The notes beneath the pieces are model-generated. The model was not told the DNA's origin and made no database searches. It worked only from the letters and a program-made list of their open reading frames with translations. Shown here piece after piece: positions 35,168 to 44,462 of a stretch of 64,000 bases of DNA (position 1 is its first letter; each line of letters opens with the position of its first letter). The translations under genes and the position numbers were made by a program. Source of the stretch: Bacillota bacterium (GTDB lineage Bacteria; Bacillota; Clostridia; Acetivibrionales; DSM-1351); contig JAEYHZ010000046.1 in the NCBI GenBank assembly GCA_023409265.1, positions 222,940 through 286,939 of the forward strand, given 5' to 3'.

Positions 35168-37207
35168 ATGGAATGGTTTACTATAATTTTGATCCTGCTT
35201 GTAGCAATAGCAATTTCCAATGTAATTAATCATTTTATACCCATGATACCTGTTCCATTAATTCAAATAGCGCTTGGAAGCATTTTTGCGGTTATTCCGT
35301 TGGGAATACATATCGTTGTGCAGCCCGAACTGTTTTTCGTGCTTTTTGTTGCTCCTATTTTATTTAATGACGGCAAAATGATTCCCAAAAGGGACTTGTG
35401 GAAATTAAAAGTACCAATTCTGTTACTTGCGCTTGGATTGGTTTTTGCAACTGTAATAATTGGGGGATATCTGATTCACTGGTTGATTAAAGAAATACCT
35501 TTGCCTGCAGCCTTTGCCCTGGCAGCTATTTTATCTCCTACCGATGCGGTGGCTGTCAGCGCACTGTCTAAGAAAGCTCATATAAATAAAACTATTATGA
35601 CCCTGCTGGAAGGTGAGGCTTTAATGAATGATGCATCGGGGCTGGTAGCATTCAAGTTTGCCATTGCCGCTACAGTTACAGGTGTTTTTTCATTGAAATC
35701 GGCAGCCCTCAGTTTTCTATATGTGGCTCTCGTAGGACTTGTTATCGGAGCTCTGGTAGCATTTTTGATAATAAAATTCAGAATATTCCTTCGCAGGCTC
35801 GGAATGGAGGACATAACGCTTCATATGCTCATACAGATTCTGACACCTTTTTTAATCTACTTAATAGCTGAGCATTTTGGTGTTTCAGGAATTCTGGCAG
35901 TGGTAGCCGGAGGCTTGGTTCACTCTATTGAGAAAAATCATGTAGAATCCTCAACCCTGGAATTACAGATTATGTCTGATAACACCTGGTCAGTAATAAT
36001 GTTTATTTTAAACGGCCTGGTTTTTGTATTATTGGGACTGCAAATTCCGGATGTCATGCGTGTTATATATTATAACCAGGAGATAAGCAATCTGGTGGCA
36101 TTAGGCTATGTTGTATTATTAACGGTTGCTTTGATCGTGATTCGATATATCTGGATCTATCTTTGCTGGAGGCCTGCACATGTTCTGGGAAGCGGGGCTA
36201 AAAAAAGCTTACCCAGACCAAAGTCCTTTTTATTAATTTCCATTTCCGGTGTACGTGGTGCAGTTACCCTGGCAGCTGCCTTTTCAATTCCTTTCACACT
36301 TCAAAACGGCAGCGCTTTTCCTGAAAGAGATCTTATGATTTTTCTGGCAGCGGGAGTTATTTTAACCTCATTGGTAATCGCAAGTATTTTCCTTCCGCTG
36401 CTTACAAGTAGAAATGCAACTACTGAAGCGACTGGTAAACTAAACCCTGAGAAGGCAGCAAGGATAAAATTAATGAAGGCTGTTATTAGATCCATGCAGG
36501 ATGAAAGCAACGTTGAAAACAGAGAAGCCGCCCTGTCAGTAATATCCGATTGTCATAGGGTTGTAAGACAGATAACAAATAGGCAGGATGGGGTTAAATG
36601 GGATTTCCGCGGCGAGCCCTCGGAAACTGAGATATGGCTTACTGCTCTCAACGCTGAGGAGAGGGAAGTTGAGAATATGCTCGGACAAGGAAAGATAACC
36701 CGCGGGATGTACTACAGACTGCTTGAGTCATTAAATCATAGAGAAATGCTTTTGACCAATAAATACAAATACAGATTTCTGGTCTTTATCCACTTGTTAA
36801 AAAGAATTTTAGCTGCTTTTAAGTTTAGGAAGGCAAAGGCTGACAAGCTTAACAGACAGGATATGGATTTGATTTGTGAAATAAAAACAAGAATGTCTAA
36901 AGCAGCTGTGGAAGCAGTTAAGGAACAAATGAATGAGAAAAACACTGAAATATCTCTGTCGATACTTTCACATTATAGAGAAGCAATAGAGCGGTTCGGC
37001 AGTGGATTGAGGAACGTAAGAGTAAGCAGACGGTCGGTTAATAATAAAAAAGAGCTTCAGTTTAAGGCCATTCAAATTCAAAGAAATGAGGTTCAGATTT
37101 TGTTTGAAAAGGGTGAAATATCACGTGAAACTGCCAACAAGCTCAGGAGATTCATTAACTATACCGAAGCCTCCATGCTACAGGAGGATGAGATGGTCGA
37201 GGTGTGA
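35168..37207 (+). CDS. Na+/H+ antiporter, CPA1 family (NhaP/YjcE-like)
   Basis: A 679-aa antiporter that exchanges Na+ for H+ across the membrane. The first ~420 residues carry about 12 membrane segments with the ion-binding region LSPTDAVAVSAL and LLEGEALMNDASGLV, typical of CPA1. The last ~250 residues form a charged, mostly helical cytoplasmic tail. It is longer than minimal family members, suggesting a regulatory tail. It is a single gene with a terminator-like hairpin behind it. ATG follows a GAGG at a longer than usual distance. Confidence 0.92.
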   Translation: MEWFTIILILLVAIAISNVINHFIPMIPVPLIQIALGSIFAVIPLGIHIVVQPELFFVLFVAPILFNDGKMIPKRDLWKLKVPILLLALGLVFATVIIGGYLIHWLIKEIPLPAAFALAAILSPTDAVAVSALSKKAHINKTIMTLLEGEALMNDASGLVAFKFAIAATVTGVFSLKSAALSFLYVALVGLVIGALVAFLIIKFRIFLRRLGMEDITLHMLIQILTPFLIYLIAEHFGVSGILAVVAGGLVHSIEKNHVESSTLELQIMSDNTWSVIMFILNGLVFVLLGLQIPDVMRVIYYNQEISNLVALGYVVLLTVALIVIRYIWIYLCWRPAHVLGSGAKKSLPRPKSFLLISISGVRGAVTLAAAFSIPFTLQNGSAFPERDLMIFLAAGVILTSLVIASIFLPLLTSRNATTEATGKLNPEKAARIKLMKAVIRSMQDESNVENREAALSVISDCHRVVRQITNRQDGVKWDFRGEPSETEIWLTALNAEEREVENMLGQGKITRGMYYRLLESLNHREMLLTNKYKYRFLVFIHLLKRILAAFKFRKAKADKLNRQDMDLICEIKTRMSKAAVEAVKEQMNEKNTEISLSILSHYREAIERFGSGLRNVRVSRRSVNNKKELQFKAIQIQRNEVQILFEKGEISRETANKLRRFINYTEASMLQEDEMVEV

Positions 37208-37361
37208 GAATATCCAGATTTTATTGTCTGAGAAGAACTTTTAGGCTGCATTTCACATTGTCATAGAGGCTGAATAAGTACAGGTGAGATTGACCCATCT
37301 ACATTACCTTGGCAAATCTTTTCACCTATTAATCAATCATAGAACGTTAATATTGGCTATG

Positions 37362-37406
37362 TAAAACCACAATAGTTATTGTTCTCATTTAACTGTTGTG
37401 GTTTTA
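37362..37406 (+). terminator. Rho-independent terminator after the antiporter
   Basis: TAAAACCACAA pairs with TTGTGGTTTTA (11 bp), with an inner AGTT/AACT pair. The symmetric A/T ends make it potentially bidirectional. Confidence 0.75.
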
Positions 37407-37545
37407 TCTATTATGCCATCGAAAAGACTAGTAACAGGAATCCTAAATTTACAAAAAGAATTTAAATTTTTTGTGTAAGAGAAGTGTCACAAAGCTATTA
37501 TTTAGATTGTTATATATGATAATAAACAAAGAAAGGAGAAATACT

Positions 37546-38139
37546 TTGAATCTAATCGAAACTGCTGTCCAGGGGGTAAAGGACGGTGAAACACATTTGT
37601 TTGAGATTATTATTCAAACCTATCAACAACAGCTGTTTCACTACTGCTATCACATGCTTGGAAATATCCAGGAAGCTGAAGATGCCGTACAGGAATCCTT
37701 TTTGAAGGCTTATGAGAAAATTGGAGATTATAAAAAATCAGTTTCTTTTTCAGCCTGGCTTTATAAAATAACACATAACCACTGTATAAATGTTCTTCGA
37801 CGGAAAAAGCTTCTGCATTTTATTTCGTTAACCAATGATACTGAAAATGAGAACCAATGGTCATACTATCGGAACAACGGTCTGAAACCTGCAGTGGATG
37901 AAACCGGGTATGAGGACTCTTTAGTAAAAGCATTGAAGCATCTTTCCCCTACGGAGAATAGTATACTTATACTCCGGACTATGGAAGAAAGAAGCTTTGA
38001 CGAAATCGGGAACATTCTTAACCTCAAGGCTGCAAATGTTCGCAAAAAATATGAACGGCTCAGGAGGAAACTGAAAAAACTATTAGTACAGGAAGAAGGA
38101 GGAGGAACATCCTATGAAAGATATTCCATCAGCAATTGA
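37546..38139 (+). CDS. ECF-type RNA polymerase sigma factor
   Basis: A 197-aa extracytoplasmic-function sigma factor. Region 2 contains YCYHMLGNIQEAEDAVQESFLKAY and SAWLYKITHNHCINVLRR. Region 4 contains LSPTENSILILRTMEERSFDEIG with a helix-turn-helix and RKKYERLRRKLKK. I prefer the TTG at 37546 because AAAGGAG lies seven bases upstream; the longer frame to 37471 has no site and starts with an atypical extension. The stop lies 26 bases inside the next gene, a typical sigma/anti-sigma overlap. The target promoters are unknown. Confidence 0.92.
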   Translation: MNLIETAVQGVKDGETHLFEIIIQTYQQQLFHYCYHMLGNIQEAEDAVQESFLKAYEKIGDYKKSVSFSAWLYKITHNHCINVLRRKKLLHFISLTNDTENENQWSYYRNNGLKPAVDETGYEDSLVKALKHLSPTENSILILRTMEERSFDEIGNILNLKAANVRKKYERLRRKLKKLLVQEEGGGTSYERYSISN

Positions 38140-39034
38140 TTTAAAAGCAACCTTTAGCAATGCCCGGCTGCCTAATATTGATATTACTGAAAATACAATG
38201 AACAAAATCTTAAATAAATCAGGCAGGAAGGGATTCAGCATCAGAAGGCTTCTGGTAGCAATTCCTCTGGCAATAGTACTTGTCAGCTCTACGGGTTTTG
38301 CCATAGAGCATATATGGTTCTTAAAGGGGCCAAAGGATATTCCTTACACTTATTCACTGGTAAAAGTTGATACAGAACCAAAGAACTATGAAATGTTCAG
38401 AAAGGAGATTGATAGCCTTAAGCCTGGGCAGGTATTATTTATATTTGAAAATAAAACTTCGCCTAAAATAGTCGATACTTATTTTGAACCGCAGAAATTT
38501 TATAACCTTGAGGAATTTTCTCGTAAAATAGGGGAGCAGCGCTTTAAGTCCCCTGACTATATACCCGCCGGATACAAATTCAAGGAAGCTAGTATTGATA
38601 TATCAAAGATACCGGAAAAGTTTATTGAAGAATTGACAAAACAATGCAGTAATGAGAAGCAAGAATACTTTTTCCGGATTGCTGACCTAGACCCCAATAA
38701 TGAAGTTATAGGATATTCCCTGCTTTATGAGAAGAAAGTTGGAGAAATTAATAAGGTTATGGTTCACGATGGCATCCGGCTGCATGTGGTATATGGGTGG
38801 CCACAGGAGCAGATTAATGAAAGAAAATATGATCAGGAAGCCAAAAAAATTAAAATAAATGATTTTGAAGCAGTACTTACAATAAGAGACGAAATGGGAG
38901 AAATTCAGTGGTTGAAGAGAGAAAATAATTATACTGCTTATATTTCGGTTTCTTCTTTAAGGGGGAGGAGTGAGGGGAAACTTCCCGCGAATTATGTTGA
39001 AAGCCTGAAGAGAGTTGCGGAAAGTATAAGGTAA
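38114..39034 (+). CDS. putative membrane anti-sigma factor with DUF4367-like domain
   Basis: A 306-aa protein with a short cytoplasmic part (~1-40) including the helix IDITENTMNKILNKSG. One membrane segment follows (~46-64), then an extracytoplasmic region (~65-306). The C-terminal half resembles DUF4367: a PDYIPAGYKFKEA start, YSLLYEKKVGEINKVMVHDG, and WLKRENNYTAYISVSS. No zinc-binding anti-sigma HxxxCxxC motif is seen. The tight overlap with the sigma gene strongly suggests it controls that factor. ATG has GGAGGAGG upstream. Anti-sigma activity is inferred from arrangement. Confidence 0.78.
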   Translation: MKDIPSAIDLKATFSNARLPNIDITENTMNKILNKSGRKGFSIRRLLVAIPLAIVLVSSTGFAIEHIWFLKGPKDIPYTYSLVKVDTEPKNYEMFRKEIDSLKPGQVLFIFENKTSPKIVDTYFEPQKFYNLEEFSRKIGEQRFKSPDYIPAGYKFKEASIDISKIPEKFIEELTKQCSNEKQEYFFRIADLDPNNEVIGYSLLYEKKVGEINKVMVHDGIRLHVVYGWPQEQINERKYDQEAKKIKINDFEAVLTIRDEMGEIQWLKRENNYTAYISVSSLRGRSEGKLPANYVESLKRVAESIR

Positions 39035-39079
39035 TCCTGTCCTTGTGCTCCTGCTTAGAAGTAAAAGAAAAAGGTATAA

Positions 39080-39117
39080 AGAGCTGATATCCTGTAAAAG
39101 CATGATATCAGCTCTTA
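39080..39117 (+). terminator. hairpin terminator after the sigma/anti-sigma pair
   Basis: A perfect 12-bp stem AGAGCTGATATC/GATATCAGCTCT is followed by only a short TTAT. It is likely a terminator, though weak in the T-run. Confidence 0.6.
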
Positions 39118-39179
39118 TGAGATAAATATAACAGTAGGTGACAAATCTACAAATTATAATTAAATATGTCAAAATATGG

Positions 39180-39208
39180 TTGACAAATTATACTAAAAAG
39201 GGTATAGT
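39180..39208 (+). promoter_or_regulatory. consensus sigma-A promoter of the RiPP operon
   Basis: TTGACA at 39180-39185 and TATAGT at 39203-39208 are separated by exactly 17 bases, an almost perfect vegetative promoter. It lies ~145 bases before the exporter start. The long AT-rich leader between them holds no recognised element. Confidence 0.75.
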
Positions 39209-39354
39209 TATGTTTATAAATAACAAATTCCACATATAACAAATTCTACAAATAACACATCTTATACTTGATAAATTTTTTATGGGTGATAGACAATGTT
39301 TAATGTATCTGAAAATAGGAATAGTATAGAAATTTATACTGGATAAGGATAAAC

Positions 39355-41130
39355 ATGTTGATTACTACTGAAAACAAAGCCATTCTTAAAAGACTTTGTA
39401 AAATCTTAAAACCTTATATAAAAAAAATTATCGCAATTTTAATATGTATTATTTTGTCATCAGTTATAACCATCCTACTTCCTTTTATCGGAATGAAGAT
39501 TACCGATGAAGGTTTAGTTGCCGGGAAACTTAGTGTAGTGGTGGTATATTCATTGGTAACTTTATGCTTGGTAGCATTTGAAAAAGGAATTGGGCTTATT
39601 GAGACAAAATATTATGCATATATAAACTCTATTTTTCCATATACCTTATCAAAAATGGCTTTTAAACATACCCTGAAGTTAAAAATGTCGTATTTTAATA
39701 ATACTAACTTTGCTGAAATAATGAATAATATCAGCATGGATGTTGGTAATATATCAAAAATATGTGACAGAAGCATGTTCTTTATTATATCACAAGCCTT
39801 AAGGATTTTCGGTGGTATTATCGGTCTTTTAATAATCGACTGGAGACTTACTGTTCTTGTTGTTACAATAGTTCCTTTAAGATATTTCCTTGTAAAGTAC
39901 CTTGCAAAAAAGAGAGTGGAGATTTTACTTAAATATATGGACCAGAACAGGGAGTATTCAGCCTGGTACGGGGACACTATAGGCGGAGTTAAGGAAGTAA
40001 AGCTATGGGGCATTGACAGACTAAAGATAGGCCAATTTATAAATAAGCAAAGAAAAATCATAAAAACAAATATAAAACTTGTTTTTATGGACAAGATTAA
40101 TGAAAATTCCGAAGCAATTTTATTTCAGGTTATCACAAGCGCATTGTACATTCTGGGGGCTTATATGTTAATGCAGAACAGCATGACTTTAGGCGGAATC
40201 TTTACTTTTATTACTTACAGTTATTTTGTTACAGAGCCCGTTTCAGCAATTTTAAATATTGGATACCATTTTTCGGATATATTTCCATCGGCTAAAAGAT
40301 TTTTTGAATTTCTTGATCTTGAACAAGAAGAATCATCTAGCACCAAAGGTACCAGAGTTTTAAAAAGTTCATCTTTTGAGGGCTTTATAAAGTTTGAAAA
40401 GGTTAATTTCTCATACCAGCAGGGAGAGCATATTCTTAGAGATATCAGCTTTGAAATTGGAAAAGGTGAAAAGATTGCAATTATTGGTACCAACGGCTCG
40501 GGTAAAAGTACACTTGTAAATTTATTGCTAAGGTTCATTAAACCCGATAGCGGAAGAATAACACTGGACGGAATAGATATTAATGAGTTCAGGGTTAAGG
40601 ATTACAGGGGACTCATTTCGGTTGTAAATCAGGACTTGTATTTGTTTAATACAACAATAGAAGAAAACATAGCAATAAATACCGGCATAAAAGAATATGG
40701 GGTTCATAGAGCAGCAAAAGAAAGTGGGGCATATGACTTCATTATGAATATTCCGCAAAAATTTAAATATGAAGTGGGCAGAAACGGATCAAAGCTGTCG
40801 GGGGGACAAAAACAGAAAATTGCAGTGGCCAGAGCTTTTGCCAGGAAGTCAGCCAGAATAATCATACTTGATGAGGCAACCTCCAATTACGATATGGAGG
40901 CAGAAACAAGGCTTAATGAAATCCTGAGCCAGGATTTCACAGAAAAGAACATAATACTTATAAGCCATAAACCGGAGATACTTAAAAAAGTAGATAGAAT
41001 TATAATTATTGATAAAGGACGCATCAATGATATGGGCAAACATGAGGAATTGTATTCAAGAAATGAGCTCTACAGGAGGTTATCGAGAAATAAAAAAGAA
41101 GTAGAAAAAGAAGAAAGAGAAGTAGTTTAA
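39355..41130 (+). CDS. ABC exporter (fused permease-ATPase) of the RiPP cluster
   Basis: A 591-aa half-transporter. The first ~310 residues hold six membrane segments, and the C-terminal ATPase has Walker A IGTNGSGKSTLV, signature KLSGGQKQKIAVA, Walker B RIIILDEATSNYD and the switch His in LISHKPEIL. No N-terminal C39 peptidase domain is present, so the leader peptide must be removed by another enzyme. The S8 peptidase at the end of the cluster is the candidate. It would export the mature peptide. ATG has AAGGAT upstream. Starting the operon with the exporter suggests immunity or export precedes peptide synthesis. Confidence 0.9.
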   Translation: MLITTENKAILKRLCKILKPYIKKIIAILICIILSSVITILLPFIGMKITDEGLVAGKLSVVVVYSLVTLCLVAFEKGIGLIETKYYAYINSIFPYTLSKMAFKHTLKLKMSYFNNTNFAEIMNNISMDVGNISKICDRSMFFIISQALRIFGGIIGLLIIDWRLTVLVVTIVPLRYFLVKYLAKKRVEILLKYMDQNREYSAWYGDTIGGVKEVKLWGIDRLKIGQFINKQRKIIKTNIKLVFMDKINENSEAILFQVITSALYILGAYMLMQNSMTLGGIFTFITYSYFVTEPVSAILNIGYHFSDIFPSAKRFFEFLDLEQEESSSTKGTRVLKSSSFEGFIKFEKVNFSYQQGEHILRDISFEIGKGEKIAIIGTNGSGKSTLVNLLLRFIKPDSGRITLDGIDINEFRVKDYRGLISVVNQDLYLFNTTIEENIAINTGIKEYGVHRAAKESGAYDFIMNIPQKFKYEVGRNGSKLSGGQKQKIAVARAFARKSARIIILDEATSNYDMEAETRLNEILSQDFTEKNIILISHKPEILKKVDRIIIIDKGRINDMGKHEELYSRNELYRRLSRNKKEVEKEEREVV

Positions 41131-41244
41131 TCAGAAATTGAATCCTTATATTTACCCGGGTGATATTTGGATTCATGTAATAAAACGCTGAAATGAAGAA
41201 ATCGCGAGCTTTTTATTTCAGTTAAATACAAAGGAGGTGAAATC

Positions 41245-41406
41245 ATGAAGAAACTTGGAAAGAGGATCAACACATCGCCAGAATCAGTAGAAGCGTATGC
41301 AACTTGCCAGGCTGTTTGCAATTGTGGCGGAGGCTGTCAGTATTCATGGGAGTACCAAGCCAAGCAAAGTGCTAATAGTTCAGGTGGTACATATAGTCAT
41401 TACTAA
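41245..41406 (+). CDS. Cys-rich RiPP precursor peptide (CLI_3235/Ccp class), 53 aa
   Basis: A 53-aa precursor with a very strong site (AAAGGAGGTGAAATC) before its ATG. The leader MKKLGKRINTSPESVEAYA resembles the conserved leader of the clostridial Cys-rich peptide class processed by CcpM enzymes. The core region begins near Thr20 and has four Cys at 21, 25, 27 and 31 (spacing C-x3-C-x-C-x3-C) with a Gly-rich loop NCGGGC. A Cys-free 22-residue tail follows, rich in Tyr, Ser, Gly and Asn. By analogy the Cys are expected to be linked as thioethers by the radical SAM enzyme, but the cross-link pattern is not established here. A 15-bp hairpin follows. Confidence 0.88.
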   Translation: MKKLGKRINTSPESVEAYATCQAVCNCGGGCQYSWEYQAKQSANSSGGTYSHY

Positions 41407-41442
41407 TTCACTTGTCAGAAATAAGAATATTATTTAAATCTT

Positions 41443-41487
41443 GTTATTAGAGCATACCTAATATTTGATTATGTATGCTCTAATAAC
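41443..41487 (+). promoter_or_regulatory. 15-bp intercistronic hairpin after the precursor gene
   Basis: GTTATTAGAGCATAC (41443-41457) pairs perfectly with GTATGCTCTAATAAC (41473-41487). No T-run follows; the next bases form the ribosome binding site region of ccpM. It probably stabilises the precursor mRNA 3' end or limits readthrough, so the peptide is made in excess over its enzymes. Confidence 0.65.
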
Positions 41488-41504
41488 AGCAAAAGGAGAC
41501 CTTT

Positions 41505-42935
41505 ATGATAGAAAACAAACCTTTTGTTCATCTGTTCAGAACTCCCGGAGGCTATTATATTTATGATGTAAATAAGAATATGATAATAAAAACTCAACAG
41601 AGCATTTGGGAAAAAATAAGGAATGTACAGGCTGGTACCTGTGATTTCGGAAATGAAAACAATCTGATAGCTAAAATGTCGGAGGATGGCTTTCTATCGT
41701 CAAATAGGATAAAAGAAATAGTTCATCCCGCTGATGATATATTAATGTATTATTTAAACAGAAAGATAATTATGATTACACTGCAGGTTACACAGCAATG
41801 TAATTTACGATGTGATTATTGTGTTTATTCGGGTGGATATGAAAATCGGGGTCATTCAAGGAAAAGTATGGATTTTGAAATGGCTAAAAAATGTATAGAT
41901 TTTTATATTGAGCATTCTGTTGACAGTGATTTGATCAATATTGGTTTCTATGGCGGTGAACCGCTTGTTGAATTTGAACTTATAAAAAAGTGTATCTCAT
42001 ATGTCGAGAGTATATCGGAAGGCAAAGAACTTATGTTTACTATGACAACTAATGGAACACTTTTAAAGGAAGAAATTGTACGGTTTCTGGAAGAACACGG
42101 GGTTGTAATAAGGATTAGTCTTGATGGTCCAAAGGAAATCCATGATCGAAGCAGAAAATTTGCTTTTAATAATTGCGGCTCTTTTGACAAAATTATTGAA
42201 AATATAAATATGATTAAAGAGAAATTTCCGGAGTATTATAAGAAGCTTGCTTTTAGTACTGTTCTGGATCAGAAAAATGACCTGTCCTGCATAAGCCAGT
42301 TTTTTACTGATTTTGAAACTGTAAAAGATGTCAGCCTGTTTGCGGCTGAAATTGTTGACAACTATGCGAAGAATACTGTGGATGAAACAGAAGACTTTCG
42401 ATGCAAAATCGGCTATGAACACTTTAAAGTTCTTTTATCAAAGGTTACCTCATTTGATGAAAAGTATATATCAAAAATAGTTGCTTATGACTATGAAAAT
42501 CTCGGAAGAATATACAAGCATCTGCAGGCCACTGAAGCATTGCCTGAAAGGACACATCCGGGTGGTCCCTGCATCCCTGGAATTCAAAGGCTATTCGTTA
42601 ATGTAGATGGCAATATGTTTCCTTGTGAAAGGGTTAATGAGTCTTCGGAGGTTACGAAAATCGGAAACATTAATGAAGGCTTTGATCTGGGCAAGATCAG
42701 GGCTCTGCTGAATATTGGCAGGCTTAGTGAGGATAAATGCAAAAACTGCTGGGCCTTCAGATTCTGCACCTTATGTTGTACCAGTGCAGATACAGGGGAC
42801 GGCTTGTCCGGAGACAAAAGGAACAGCAGATGCCGGAGGGTGCGTGATGCTGCTGAATATGACCTTAAGGATATATGCACATTAAAAGAAAATAACTTTG
42901 ACTTTGATTTCAGCAATTGGTTTATCTTAGCATAA
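41505..42935 (+). CDS. ccpM: radical SAM/SPASM peptide maturase CcpM
   Basis: A 476-aa radical SAM enzyme. An N-terminal region (~1-90) contains a YYIYDVNKNMI stretch similar to peptide-recognition elements. The radical SAM domain has the [4Fe-4S] motif CNLRCDYC (Cys99, 103, 106) and the GFYGGEPL SAM-binding element. The C-terminal SPASM region binds auxiliary clusters through CIPG, FPCERVN, KCKNCWAFRFCTLCC and a later SRC. It matches the TIGR04068 family (Cys-rich peptide maturase, CcpM) by motif layout and context. The expected reaction is formation of Cys-derived thioether bridges in the precursor encoded just upstream. ATG has AAAAGGAG upstream. Confidence 0.92.
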   Translation: MIENKPFVHLFRTPGGYYIYDVNKNMIIKTQQSIWEKIRNVQAGTCDFGNENNLIAKMSEDGFLSSNRIKEIVHPADDILMYYLNRKIIMITLQVTQQCNLRCDYCVYSGGYENRGHSRKSMDFEMAKKCIDFYIEHSVDSDLINIGFYGGEPLVEFELIKKCISYVESISEGKELMFTMTTNGTLLKEEIVRFLEEHGVVIRISLDGPKEIHDRSRKFAFNNCGSFDKIIENINMIKEKFPEYYKKLAFSTVLDQKNDLSCISQFFTDFETVKDVSLFAAEIVDNYAKNTVDETEDFRCKIGYEHFKVLLSKVTSFDEKYISKIVAYDYENLGRIYKHLQATEALPERTHPGGPCIPGIQRLFVNVDGNMFPCERVNESSEVTKIGNINEGFDLGKIRALLNIGRLSEDKCKNCWAFRFCTLCCTSADTGDGLSGDKRNSRCRRVRDAAEYDLKDICTLKENNFDFDFSNWFILA

Positions 42936-42951
42936 GTGAGGAGGTAGTAGA

Positions 42952-44076
42952 ATGGATGTAAAGAAAAAATTATTGGTATATCCCTACGATGTTGAATTCA
43001 GTCCTGTTCTAAGACATCCGAGTATGCTGTCTGGGTATGATATTGTTGCTTTAGTATCACCCAATGGGTGGGGCTTTACCGGGAAAGATGCCTCAGCAGC
43101 AGATGGAGGAGAAAAGCTAAACATCAGTATAAATAATGATTTTGATGGCCTATTGTCTTTATGTGACACTGTACTGTTTACAGAAACAGAACGGACCTTG
43201 GACTTCCAAAAGTTCATTTTGCCAAAGGTTGTAAAAGCAGCAGAATTGGGTAAAAATATTCTATACCTTAGAAAAATTGAAGAAAATGACAAAAATGAAT
43301 TAATGGAAATTTGTAAAAAGTACGGGGTAAGCTTTAATTCTGTGGGGGATTTTGAGAATACATATAATGACACTGAATTGGAAAGCTTTAATTTGCAGAA
43401 GATCAATACTCCTGTGATTTTTGTGGTGGGATTATATGAAAAAACACAGAAGTTTGAAATTCAGCTGTCCATAAGAGAGGGCTTAAACAGCCTGGGATAC
43501 AAGGTAAGTCAGGTTGGTTCAAGGAATTATTGTGAATTGCTGGGCTTTCATTCTTTTCCCACATTTATGTATAGCTCTACCAAACCTGAGGATAAAAAGA
43601 TTCTTAGCTTTAACCACTTTTTAAAAGATATAGAGAATAGGGAAAAGCCTGATGTTATTATAGTCGGAATACCGGGAAACGTTATGAGGTTAAATGATAA
43701 CTTTACCGGAAGATTCGGTATTATGGCCTATGAGGTATCTCAGGCCGTCGCTCCGGATGCGGCTGTAATGAGTACACTTTACGAAGATTTCAAACCTGAA
43801 TATTTCGAGAAAATTGCTACCTCGATTAAGTATAAATTAGGTTTTGATATCAGTTGCTTTAACTTGAGCAATATAAAATTTGATTGGGCAGTAGCCGAAT
43901 TTACCTTTAAGGAATCATATCTTATGATTGATTCAAGTTTTGTTGATAAAAAGAAAACAAAGTTTGATATGATAAAAACTCCTGTTTACAACATATTAAA
44001 CAGTAATGACAGGGTTAATATGGTGAATTATCTGATTGATATTTTGTCCTATTACGGTGAGATTGAGTCACTTTAA
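42952..44076 (+). CDS. peptide maturation system protein, TIGR04066-like
   Basis: A 374-aa cytoplasmic protein found with CcpM clusters (TIGR04066 family). The N-terminal half begins KKKLLVYPYDVEFSPVLRHPS. The second half has alternating strands and helices, with VIFVVGLYEKTQKFEIQL, SIREGLNSLGYKVSQVGS and KPDVIIVGIPGNVMRLN resembling a nucleotide-binding or NAD-like alpha/beta fold, but no clear Walker motif. Its function is unknown. The gene follows ccpM by 16 bases with GGAGG before the ATG. A similar strand-helix pattern appears in the C-terminal part of the S8 peptidase two genes downstream. Confidence 0.82.
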   Translation: MDVKKKLLVYPYDVEFSPVLRHPSMLSGYDIVALVSPNGWGFTGKDASAADGGEKLNISINNDFDGLLSLCDTVLFTETERTLDFQKFILPKVVKAAELGKNILYLRKIEENDKNELMEICKKYGVSFNSVGDFENTYNDTELESFNLQKINTPVIFVVGLYEKTQKFEIQLSIREGLNSLGYKVSQVGSRNYCELLGFHSFPTFMYSSTKPEDKKILSFNHFLKDIENREKPDVIIVGIPGNVMRLNDNFTGRFGIMAYEVSQAVAPDAAVMSTLYEDFKPEYFEKIATSIKYKLGFDISCFNLSNIKFDWAVAEFTFKESYLMIDSSFVDKKKTKFDMIKTPVYNILNSNDRVNMVNYLIDILSYYGEIESL

Positions 44077-44166
44077 GTATATACGAGTTTTTTCAATATA
44101 TGAACTGAAATAAGCAAAGATTTAAAATGAAACTCTTAAAAAGAATATATTGCTGGAGGAGAGGTA

Positions 44167-44460
44167 ATGAAGGATAGTATTTATTATGAAGAAATTTATG
44201 AGAAACTGAAAAATATCTTTTATAATAGATTTGAGATTGATTTGGACTCCATGCCTGAAGCCAATCTGGAAAAGCATTTATTATCACACGATATTGGGTT
44301 GGCTCCGAGGAATCTGATATACATATACCTTGATATTGGAATGGACTTTGGCATATCAATACCCGACGAAGAAGTGGCAGCAGGGGGACTCAGTTCCATA
44401 AAAAACATTATTGAAATGGTTCAACGCCAATTAAACAAAACTGAGAAGGCTGCAGTTTAA
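44167..44460 (+). CDS. acyl-carrier-related protein of the peptide maturation system
   Basis: A 97-aa four-helix protein resembling an acyl carrier protein (TIGR04069-like, seen with CcpM clusters). The usual D-S-L carrier motif is missing: the region that should hold the phosphopantetheine Ser reads GLAPRNLIYIYLDIGMDFG. If it acts, it is probably as a scaffold or binding partner rather than as a loaded carrier. A GGAGGAG site precedes the ATG. It stops three bases before the next ATG, so both are co-translated. Confidence 0.78.
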   Translation: MKDSIYYEEIYEKLKNIFYNRFEIDLDSMPEANLEKHLLSHDIGLAPRNLIYIYLDIGMDFGISIPDEEVAAGGLSSIKNIIEMVQRQLNKTEKAAV

Positions 44461-44462
44461 TT

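Noticed and set aside
41127..41321. 64-codon minus-strand frame over the RiPP precursor
   Set aside because: The plus-strand precursor has a very strong ribosome binding site and a conserved leader; the minus frame is a shadow.
44167..44460. Housekeeping acyl carrier protein
   Set aside because: The D-S-L carrier motif is missing and the gene is embedded in the RiPP cluster.
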